A DNA stretch of 37,840 nucleotides, from positions 1 to 37,840 of the forward strand of contig CAUJFU010000368.1 in assembly GCA_963169055.1 (NCBI GenBank), read 5' to 3'. Below the pieces are notes generated by a model. That model was not told the origin of the DNA and did no database searches. It saw nothing but the letters and a program-made list of their open reading frames with translations. Both the position numbers and the translations under genes were made by a program. How positions within the stretch are numbered: position 1 is the stretch's first letter; the number at the start of each line of letters is the position of its first letter. Source of the stretch: Myxococcota bacterium (lineage in GTDB: Bacteria; Myxococcota_C; UBA6777). Positions 30,747 through 37,840 of the stretch are shown here, one piece after another.

Positions 30747-33700
30747 ATGAAACGAAAAACCCTTCAATGGCTCTTGCTCCTGCCCTTTGTGGTGGGCGGG
30801 ATCATCGCAAGCGTCGGCTGCGCCCAAGATCTCCCCGATATCGACCGCACACAACCACGCGCCCTCAAAAAATCCATCTTCCGACCCACCAACGAAGACG
30901 CCTCCCCCCGCGAATGGTACTTCCGACAAACCGTGATCGAAGTCCCCTACGGCACAGGCGCAAGCTTTGTTGGCGAAGAAAGCCAAACCGAAAAGATCGT
31001 CTGGAAGATTACCGAGCGCTTTCTTTATGCTTATCGCTCAAGAGAATATGTCCTTAACACAGACAAACCCAGTCAACGCCCCGGCACCGAATACGAAGGC
31101 ACGCCGATCGCCGCCTTTCGCATCGAAAGCCACTTTGATATCCAACGCAGCTATAACCCCGCCACAGGCGAACAAAACAACGTCATCATCGAAAACACCA
31201 TGGATCGGCCTTGGGATCAACGCGAACATTTTCGTGTGGACTTTGGACAAAACCTGATCGCAGATTTTGCTTTTGTCGCGTCCAACGTCTCCCAACAACC
31301 TGTGAGCTATTACATCCCAGAAAACGAAGTCAACAACAAAGACCGCGCCAAGATCGGCGAAGATTACGTTGATATCGTTCAAAAAATCACCATCCAACCC
31401 GAAGTTCACCCTGAATTATCGGCCTATTATGGCCGACCGGTTCCGACTTGTTGGTTGTATTCCGAGATCACACGCGACTGCATGGGCCAAACCATCAAAG
31501 TACGCGCCTCTTTCAAGCGTGTCGCCCGCACCGATTACCAAGCCAAACCCTACGACGACAAACGTATGGCCAAATTCGGCTACTTCCGCCAAATCAGCTA
31601 CACTTACGACCGTGGACGCGGCATCCTCGAAGACAACACCAACCGCACCATGAACCGCTGGCCGATCTGGCGCGATGAAGCGCAATGCGCCAAACCCAAC
31701 TCTCGCCTCTCTCATGCCGACTGTAAGGTCCGACAATTCGCCTATCACCTCAACGACCAATACCCCGCTGAACTCAAGGCCGAAGCCTCCGAAGTAATCC
31801 GCCAATGGAACCAATTCTTCCGTGAAGCCGTACAGATCCGCTCTGGCAAAGACCAAGGCGATATCTTTGTCCTCTGCCTCAACAACCCCATCCAAGAAGG
31901 CGACCCCACCATCTGTGGAAAGCCCGGTGACAACCCGCAGATCGGCGATATCCGTTATAGCTTCCTCTACTGGGTCAATCGCCCCCACCGCGCATCTCCC
32001 CTTGGCTACGGGCCTTCCACCGTCGATCCGCTCACAGGCGAAGTCGTCGCCGCAAACGCCTACATCTACGGCGGTGCGCTCGATAGCTACACCGCTTACG
32101 CCACAGATATCGTTCGCTTGATCAACGGCGACGCCAAAACCGAAGATATCGGCCTTGGAAAAGACCTCCAAAACTACCTCGCCAATCAACAAAAACTCGG
32201 TGTCCACGGCCATATCCATTGGCATGGCGGAATGAAGCCTGCTCTCGACAAGCATTCCCAAAACATCCGCGAACGCATGGCCCTGCTCAAAGACCAAGTC
32301 CGCACCGGCCAAGCCAGCTACGATTGGGTCGCCGAAAAACTCAAACGCCTCGAAGATAGCCCCTCTTCCGCAGGGGTGATCGGTGGCGAGATCTTCCAAG
32401 CCTTCAATCTACAATTCTTTTCCCCAAGCGGTCAGATCACCCCCGAGATCCAAAAACTCTACGGACCCCAACGCATCGCCACCCGCCAATTCTTCGATTG
32501 GTCCCGTCAACGCATGGAACGGCTCTCGACACGCAACGTCATGATGACCGACTTTGTGGACGATGGCGTCCTCGCACGCGCTCTCAAAATGAAAGGAGCC
32601 TTTGCTGTCAACGGGAAAATCGATTACGAAAAAGTCTATGCACAACTTCGCAAAGAGATCTTCCTCGCCGTCACTCTCCACGAATTCGGCCACAACGTCG
32701 GCCTCCGCCACAACTTCTCTGCCTCCGCTGACGCCCTCAACTACCACGACAAATACTGGGAACTCCGCGCCAAAACCATCCCCGAAGGTGAAAGCGCCCC
32801 CCTTCCTTTCTACCGCTACGCTGAAAAAGACGCCAAACTGCTCAACGATGCCATCCAAAAAGGTCTCCACGAATATCAATACAGCTCGATCATGGACTAC
32901 GGTTCGGGCTTTGCGAGCGATCTACACGGCCTTGGGCGCTATGATCGCGCCGCCGTCCTCTACGGATACGCCGATGCTGTCGAAGTCTTCAAAAAAGGCA
33001 CCACCCAACTCTCCCGCGCCGAAGCCCAAGCCCAACTTGCCCCCGATGCTTGGCACTACACCCAACTCCCCCGTGTGATCGCTGGAAACAAACCCGCCAA
33101 CGAACAGATCGATGCTCTCAAACAACGCGAGATCGCAACTCTCGATGAACTCGCCAAAGACAACGCTTTGATCGAGATCCCTTACCGCTTTTGCAGCGAC
33201 GAAGTCCACCAAGGACAATCCGACTGCAACCGCTTTGACCAAGGGGCCGATCCTTACGAGCGCGTCCGCGATACCGCCCAACGCTACTTTAGCTATTACA
33301 TCTTCAACGCCTACAAACGCGGTCGCTTGACCTTTGGCGTCGATGTCGGCTCCTACATCAGCCGCATCTATGACCGCTACTTTATGCCCATCGCTTTCCA
33401 ATACAAACACTTCGTCAACGACGGTTTCATCGCTCAACGCTTTGAAAAAGCCTGCAACGGCAACTGGTATCAAGACCCACGCTGCGGTGAATCCGGCTTT
33501 ATCGCATCCATCGCTGCGCTCAACTTCTTCTCTCACGTCATGCAAACCCCTGACGCCGGATGCTACAAACGCACGCAAGTCGGCACACGCAGCGTCTTTA
33601 CCCACCAATCCAACAACGCTTGCACAAGCAAAGACCCCGAATTCCTCGATGTACCCTTTGGTGTTGGACGCCCGATGCTTGGCGCTTATGACCGCGACAC

Positions 33701-34454
33701 CTACGGCTACGAATTCTATTGGAAACCCGTTAGCCTTGGCGCTTGGTGGGACAAATACCTCGCTGCGATGGCGCTTGGTGACCCGTACACCCGCTTTATC
33801 GGGGTCGATAGCACCGCCGATGCCCGAAGCTACCTGATCAACTTCACCGCTCTCTACGGAACCTACGTCAACAACATCCTCGGCGGCTTCCTTGCCGAGC
33901 GCCCCGAAGCCTACGCTCCGATGCTCGGCGCAGATGGCAAGATATCCTTGCGTGAACCCATCCGACTTGGCGGAAGCAACGACCTGATCGATCCCGCCCC
34001 TGTCTACAACTTTACCACCCCTCTCGATCCCAACGAACAATACACCGCACGTCTTCTTGTCGGATTCATCGGCGCGGTCTACTTCTCCCGCGAAACCGAC
34101 GATCAGCGCTTCAACGAAGCCATGAAGATCGCTGTGCGCGGACGCGCCGAATCTCCCGACGTTCCCGAAGCCATCCGCCAAGATCCCAAACAGTACGTCG
34201 AGATCGTCGAACCCGGCAGCAACCGCATCTACTACGCTGTTCGCGCTGAAAACCGTGGCCCCACCTTCTCTGACGCACCCAAGTTCTTCTCTGCCGGCTA
34301 CGAACTGCTCAAAAATCTCAAGGATCAATACTATGAAAACGACGGTTCCACCCTCAAACCCGGTGTCCGAAAAGAAACCGTCATGAACGAATTCCACTAC
34401 ATCAACGTCATCCTCGGCTGGCTCCACGCTGGCGAATACAACAACCCCCGCTAA
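30747..34454 (+). CDS. Zinc-dependent metzincin-like metalloprotease lipoprotein
   Basis: A very large (1235-residue) lipoprotein. ATG 30747 follows GAGGA. The signal LLLLPFVVGGIIASVGC has lipobox Cys25. The zinc site HEFGHNVGLRHNFSAS begins at His645: the HExxHxxGxxH of metzincins, with Glu646 as the catalytic base and His645, His649 and His655 as ligands. A likely Met-turn, SSIMDYGSG, has Met716. The HN(F)xAS extension matches the DUF4953-type zinc-dependent metalloproteases. The N-terminal ~600 residues may be beta-rich (YRSREYVLNTDK, PVSYYIPENEV) and the C-terminal part is helical with several Cys. The location is probably periplasmic or outer-membrane surface. Together with the upstream barrel protein it could form a surface proteolytic unit; that is an inference. 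Confidence 0.88.
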   Translation: MKRKTLQWLLLLPFVVGGIIASVGCAQDLPDIDRTQPRALKKSIFRPTNEDASPREWYFRQTVIEVPYGTGASFVGEESQTEKIVWKITERFLYAYRSREYVLNTDKPSQRPGTEYEGTPIAAFRIESHFDIQRSYNPATGEQNNVIIENTMDRPWDQREHFRVDFGQNLIADFAFVASNVSQQPVSYYIPENEVNNKDRAKIGEDYVDIVQKITIQPEVHPELSAYYGRPVPTCWLYSEITRDCMGQTIKVRASFKRVARTDYQAKPYDDKRMAKFGYFRQISYTYDRGRGILEDNTNRTMNRWPIWRDEAQCAKPNSRLSHADCKVRQFAYHLNDQYPAELKAEASEVIRQWNQFFREAVQIRSGKDQGDIFVLCLNNPIQEGDPTICGKPGDNPQIGDIRYSFLYWVNRPHRASPLGYGPSTVDPLTGEVVAANAYIYGGALDSYTAYATDIVRLINGDAKTEDIGLGKDLQNYLANQQKLGVHGHIHWHGGMKPALDKHSQNIRERMALLKDQVRTGQASYDWVAEKLKRLEDSPSSAGVIGGEIFQAFNLQFFSPSGQITPEIQKLYGPQRIATRQFFDWSRQRMERLSTRNVMMTDFVDDGVLARALKMKGAFAVNGKIDYEKVYAQLRKEIFLAVTLHEFGHNVGLRHNFSASADALNYHDKYWELRAKTIPEGESAPLPFYRYAEKDAKLLNDAIQKGLHEYQYSSIMDYGSGFASDLHGLGRYDRAAVLYGYADAVEVFKKGTTQLSRAEAQAQLAPDAWHYTQLPRVIAGNKPANEQIDALKQREIATLDELAKDNALIEIPYRFCSDEVHQGQSDCNRFDQGADPYERVRDTAQRYFSYYIFNAYKRGRLTFGVDVGSYISRIYDRYFMPIAFQYKHFVNDGFIAQRFEKACNGNWYQDPRCGESGFIASIAALNFFSHVMQTPDAGCYKRTQVGTRSVFTHQSNNACTSKDPEFLDVPFGVGRPMLGAYDRDTYGYEFYWKPVSLGAWWDKYLAAMALGDPYTRFIGVDSTADARSYLINFTALYGTYVNNILGGFLAERPEAYAPMLGADGKISLREPIRLGGSNDLIDPAPVYNFTTPLDPNEQYTARLLVGFIGAVYFSRETDDQRFNEAMKIAVRGRAESPDVPEAIRQDPKQYVEIVEPGSNRIYYAVRAENRGPTFSDAPKFFSAGYELLKNLKDQYYENDGSTLKPGVRKETVMNEFHYINVILGWLHAGEYNNPR

Positions 34455-34460
34455 CCCCGC

Positions 34461-34500
34461 CCTTTCCGCCCCTTCTCGTTCCTTTCCGCCCCTTCTCGTT
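34461..34500. repeat. 20-bp perfect tandem duplication
   Basis: CCTTTCCGCCCCTTCTCGTT occurs twice in a row, immediately after the metalloprotease stop, followed by CCTTTTTTCC. It is pyrimidine-only apart from single G bases. Confidence 0.9.
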
Positions 34501-34596
34501 CCTTTTTTCCATGTGCTTCCTGTCTCTTCCAGAGACTTATACAAAATCCTGTGATTGTGTGATCATGTCCGTTCTCTCCTCAATATCCCGATAGAC

Positions 34597-34616
34597 GGGC
34601 GGTTCGCGAACCGCCC
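34597..34616. repeat. Perfect 20-bp palindrome, REP-like
   Basis: GGGCGGTTCG followed by CGAACCGCCC is a perfect 10-bp inverted repeat with no loop bases. It lies in the gap between the convergent metalloprotease and exporter genes. The same kind of GGGCGGTTCGCGAACC palindrome recurs between genes in many bacteria, so it may be a REP-type element. It has no T-run and so is at best a weak terminator. Confidence 0.7.
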
Positions 34617-34652
34617 CAACATCAAGCGGTAACGGAATACACGGATTTCGTA

Positions 34653-37232
34653 TTATTCTTCTTTTTCCACCAACAACTCTTGTTCGGTGAGAGGAAACCG
34701 CTCAAAGACCACCTGCATAAGGGCGGGCAGAAACACCAACGAACCAAAGAAGCACGCAAACAAGCCGATCACAGCGACCTCCCCGATACTCCGAATCCCC
34801 CGATGATGCGCAAAAAACATGGACGCAAAGCTGACCAATGTCGTCACAGAAGCCACGATGATCGCGCCTCGCAACTCACGCAACACCCCGCGTATGCCCA
34901 AACTCACACGTTCTCGATAACGATGCAACAGATGCACACCTGCGTCGATCCCAATCCCCAACAACGACGGCAGCACCACCATGTTAAAGATGTTCAGCCG
35001 CACATCAAAGATCACCAACACCAACGCCATCCCCAACATCCCCGATAACAACGGCCACAACGACATCAACGCAAGGCGGAGGTTCCGTAAGTCCAACCAA
35101 ACCAACAAAAACGACGTCAAAAAGCTCGCCAAGATCGCCACCAAGCTGTCGAGGTTGATCAAACGCATCAACTCTCCTGCGATGATCGGCCCTCCTGACG
35201 GCAGGTAAACGCGACCGTCTACCTCTAGACTTTTTAACAGATTATCCACTTGAATTACTCTTTTTCCATGCGAATAATCTGCATCGCTTTGTACGATCAC
35301 CAAGTATCCTCTGATCCGATTCGGTTGTTTGGCATCCGCCAACACTAGATCGTTTCGCACATAATCGGGCAGATCCAACACCGTGTACGGTTTCGCCTCC
35401 AACATTTTCTTGTAACGCTGGTACGTCTTTTTGACTTCACCTTGTACCCAGTCTTCGATATCTCGCTTTTTCAAAAAAGCTTGGATCTCTTGAAGAATTT
35501 TGTACTTCTCTTGCTGGTGTTCTGGAACAAATGTCAACGCACTAAAGGCCCCTTTGACCAACACCCGCCCCTGCTCGTCGCGATGCTTTGACCACGCCGA
35601 ACGCATCTGCTCGATCCGCTCGACCAAACGCCGCGCTTCTTTTTCGCTCTCGATCAAGTACACGATCGGATTCATATTTTGAATCGGATATAGCGCAGCA
35701 AAACGCTCCCATTCGCGCTCATGTTCGACCAATCCTCGATCTTGAAACGACAATTTTTTCATGTGGTACTCAAAAGGAATTCGTGAATACGAATACACCA
35801 CGCTGACCACCAACAAACCCGCCACAACCACCCAACTGCGCGCAAATGCAACAGGCCGTGTATCCGAGATATCTTCGGTTCGAGGATGCAAACTCGCTTT
35901 GCGCGGCCACCAACGATGCTCTAGCGCCAACAAAGCCGGCAGGATCGTGATCATCGTCAAAAGGCAACACATCACCCCGACGCTCGCGATCACACCAAAT
36001 TGCGAAAACCCCGTAAAACGACACACGATCAGAGAAAAAAATGCCATCGCTGTCGTCAACGCTGAGGTCGCGATCGCTTTGCCCGTCCACAGATAACACG
36101 ATTCAATGGCCCGAAAAAAGTCACCTTGTTCGTCATACTCTTGCCGAAATCGCTGCAAAAAATAAACACCATAATCGATCCCCAAACCCAAGATCACCAC
36201 CCCAATAAACCCCGTGGCCGTCGTCAAAAATCCAATCCACAGATAAGCAAAGGCAAAGGCCCACAGCGCCCCCATCCCCAAAGGAATCCCCAAAAGCCAA
36301 AGCGCCCCAAACTCACGAAAAAAAGCAAACAAGATCAACAGCAACAACACCACCGTCAAAATCCCTGTGTAGCTCAGATCCCGCGATATCCCAAAAAACT
36401 CGTGGACTGCGTTGGTATAAGAACCCAACAATTGAACTCGTAATTGGCTGTGATAACGCGACGGTCCCAACGCTGCAACAGTTCTCTCAAGCTCCTTCAC
36501 AAAAGCCCGCGCAAAAAACAGATCCGTCTGGTTTCCGTTTGGACGAATAATCAATGCCGTATAGAATAAGTCCCCTTCGCGTACTTCCAACAAGCCGCTG
36601 CTTTGTTGAAAAGAATTCGCTTGGTATTTTTTCTCGATATCTCGTAAATCCAATCCCGGATCATCATCCCCCATCAAGTCCACATAACCCGGCTGACGCT
36701 TGCGAACTTCATAACGCACCTTTTTTTGGATGCGCTGCTGCACTTCTCTCAGATCCTTGACGCTTAAAAAGTAAAGTTGGCGTTGGCGCAGCGCTTCGGT
36801 GTCATACCCAAAAAAAGCATACGAGATCAAAGGCTTTGCAGCCAACGGTCGAGACGTCGCAAGACTTTTCTTCTTTTGTGCTTGTTTTTGTTGATCGATA
36901 GGCTTTCCTTCTTGTGCGTCGTCGTCCAAAGGTAGCGTCTTTTTTCGCAACGCTGCACGCAAATCTTTCAAAAAAGCGCGGTTCTTTTCCTTGCTTGGCG
37001 AACGAACGACCACAGACTGAGTGCCCAATCCCCCTGTTTCTTTGATGATGCGGCGGATGGTTTTGACTTGCTCCATCCCTGCGGGCAACAACTCGACCAG
37101 ATCGTTGTGCAACGCCAAACGCTGCGCCAACAGCCCCGCGATCACCGTAAGAACCACCCCCAACGACAAGACCCACCTCGGATGCCGAACACTCCAAGAC
37201 GCCAGCACCAACGGGAAACGATAGATCCGCAT
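34653..37232 (-). CDS. MMPL/RND-family exporter (HAE3-like)
   Basis: A proton-driven inner-membrane transporter of 859 residues, of the RND type that exports lipids or other hydrophobic compounds (MMPL, hopanoid HpnN-like). ATG 37232 has AGGAAG nine bases upstream. TM1 is HPRWVLSLGVVLTVIAGLLA, followed by a large periplasmic loop. A cluster of spans comes next, including VVILGLGIDYGVYFLQRF with the intramembrane Asp of the proton relay. The second half repeats the plan (ILASFLTSFLLVWLDL, LPSLLGIGIDAGVHLLHRY with a second GID motif, VTTLVSFASMFFAHHRG). The first loop carries a Lys/Gln/Asp-rich stretch (DDDAQEGKPIDQQKQAQKK). No membrane-fusion protein gene is adjacent, which fits the HAE3/MMPL group. 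Confidence 0.9.
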   Translation of the reverse strand: MRIYRFPLVLASWSVRHPRWVLSLGVVLTVIAGLLAQRLALHNDLVELLPAGMEQVKTIRRIIKETGGLGTQSVVVRSPSKEKNRAFLKDLRAALRKKTLPLDDDAQEGKPIDQQKQAQKKKSLATSRPLAAKPLISYAFFGYDTEALRQRQLYFLSVKDLREVQQRIQKKVRYEVRKRQPGYVDLMGDDDPGLDLRDIEKKYQANSFQQSSGLLEVREGDLFYTALIIRPNGNQTDLFFARAFVKELERTVAALGPSRYHSQLRVQLLGSYTNAVHEFFGISRDLSYTGILTVVLLLLILFAFFREFGALWLLGIPLGMGALWAFAFAYLWIGFLTTATGFIGVVILGLGIDYGVYFLQRFRQEYDEQGDFFRAIESCYLWTGKAIATSALTTAMAFFSLIVCRFTGFSQFGVIASVGVMCCLLTMITILPALLALEHRWWPRKASLHPRTEDISDTRPVAFARSWVVVAGLLVVSVVYSYSRIPFEYHMKKLSFQDRGLVEHEREWERFAALYPIQNMNPIVYLIESEKEARRLVERIEQMRSAWSKHRDEQGRVLVKGAFSALTFVPEHQQEKYKILQEIQAFLKKRDIEDWVQGEVKKTYQRYKKMLEAKPYTVLDLPDYVRNDLVLADAKQPNRIRGYLVIVQSDADYSHGKRVIQVDNLLKSLEVDGRVYLPSGGPIIAGELMRLINLDSLVAILASFLTSFLLVWLDLRNLRLALMSLWPLLSGMLGMALVLVIFDVRLNIFNMVVLPSLLGIGIDAGVHLLHRYRERVSLGIRGVLRELRGAIIVASVTTLVSFASMFFAHHRGIRSIGEVAVIGLFACFFGSLVFLPALMQVVFERFPLTEQELLVEKEE

Positions 37233-37531
37233 CGACACACTCTTCCTTGCAAAAGGGATCAGTGATCCACAAAGCCAAATAAAAACAAACAACTAAAAGA
37301 AACCACCACCGCCACAACGCGGCCAGCGCGACACTAGCAAAGCCACCCCAAAGAATCAACTTCACGGCTCCTCACCCAAAACAAACGTACACTTTCGTTC
37401 GGCTGCTTCGCTCAAAAACAACCTTCTCCCTTGCTCTTGTCACACATCGCGTTATCATGCGTTGGAAAACATTCTTCTATGTACTCGCATCCAAAGAAGA
37501 AACCCTGCCCTCCAAGGCCAAGGATAAAAGT

Positions 37532-37840
37532 ATGCGTTCCAGATATTGTCTCTTCGTTCTGTGCGTTTTTTTTCTCAACCTGAGCTGCACAACTCCGCCC
37601 GAAACAGGCACGCCTTGCAGCTACAACAGCGAATGCAGCAACGGAAGGCTCTGCAACAACGGCGCGTGCGCTTGCCCTACGACCCAAAAAGACTGCGGAG
37701 GCGCCTGCGTCACCACTGACAACAACCCCCAACACTGCGGCATCTGCGGCAAAACCTGCGCGACAGGAGAAGCTTGCGAAAAAGGCGCTTGCAAAGGTTC
37801 ACAAAAGACCTGCCCCGAAGGCTCTCTTGCTTGTGGGGGA
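37532..37840 (+). CDS. Cysteine-rich Stig1-type lipoprotein (3' truncated by window end)
   Basis: The frame runs off the right edge with 103 residues visible. ATG 37532 follows AAGGA seven bases upstream and gives a lipoprotein signal (YCLFVLCVFFLNLSC, Cys19). An in-frame ATG at 37457 would add 25 residues and is less likely. The mature part starts TTPPETGTPC, then C...SEC.NGRLCNNGAC and one full Stig1-like module (DCGGACVTTDNNPQHCGICG, KTCATGEACEKGAC). A second module begins at the window edge (TCPEGSLACGG). It has the same repeat type as the 20288 gene. It is divergent from the exporter gene across a ~300-bp gap in which I see no certain promoter. Confidence 0.85.
   Translation, partial: MRSRYCLFVLCVFFLNLSCTTPPETGTPCSYNSECSNGRLCNNGACACPTTQKDCGGACVTTDNNPQHCGICGKTCATGEACEKGACKGSQKTCPEGSLACGG

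Noticed and set aside
36802-37365. Minus-strand frame starting with a hydrophobic stretch (LILWGGFASVALAALW)
   Set aside because: The first ~44 codons look membrane-like, but the frame then runs over 400 bases inside the exporter gene in another frame. It is probably fortuitous.

Overview
The window looks like chromosomal DNA of a delta-proteobacterium-like predator or saprophyte, most likely a member of the Myxococcota (Bradymonadia or a myxobacterial relative). This is an inference. It rests on many cysteine-rich repeat lipoproteins of the Stig1 and MopE-motif types, a eukaryotic-like Ser/Thr kinase with a C-terminal membrane anchor, a HEAT-repeat lipoprotein, a possible MYXO-CTERM-like tail and a medium-high GC content. 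I see no transposase, integrase, phage gene or CRISPR array.

Layout. 1-4.2 kb: a left-truncated phospholipase D-like protein with a C-terminal starch-binding (CBM20-like) domain overlaps by ATGA with an endonuclease/exonuclease/phosphatase-fold lipoprotein. A hypothetical protein follows, then a 42-bp minisatellite. 4.2-11.5 kb: a Lon protease (minus) is divergent from a 1106-residue protein of unknown function, followed by a Na+/Ca2+ exchanger. 11.6-13.4 kb: a tRNA-Arg(CCT) with a strong promoter, half of a dispersed repeat and a P-loop plus CYTH (Ttd14-like) protein. 13.4-16.2 kb: a membrane-anchored Ser/Thr kinase and a small secreted protein made of two copies of a Cys/Trp-rich module, closed by a clear terminator. 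16.2-20 kb (minus): a 5-TM protein, a small membrane-anchored protein and an 11-repeat cysteine-rich lipoprotein, probably co-transcribed. 20.3-25 kb: a Stig1-repeat lipoprotein, a DUF433/DUF5615 antitoxin-toxin-like pair and a HEAT-repeat lipoprotein. 25.2-27.9 kb (minus): a MopE-motif lipoprotein and an FAD-linked sugar-lactone oxidase. 28.4-34.5 kb: a secreted Ig-like protein, a predicted outer-membrane beta-barrel protein and a large metzincin-like lipoprotein metalloprotease. 34.6-37.2 kb (minus): an MMPL/RND exporter. The right end holds the start of another cysteine-rich lipoprotein.

Most of the predicted products are exported: seven carry lipoprotein signals, and others are secreted, outer-membrane or inner-membrane proteins. 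The window therefore reads as an envelope and surface region with a few housekeeping genes (lon, a tRNA, a Ca2+ exchanger).

The most unusual non-coding signal is a structured dispersed repeat of about 130 bp. It has three full copies (20051-20180, 25061-25190, 28231-28360) and a 59-bp inverted partial copy (11859-11917), all between genes. Several short tandem duplications (periods 42, 33, 33, 29 and 20 bp) are a second feature of this genome segment.
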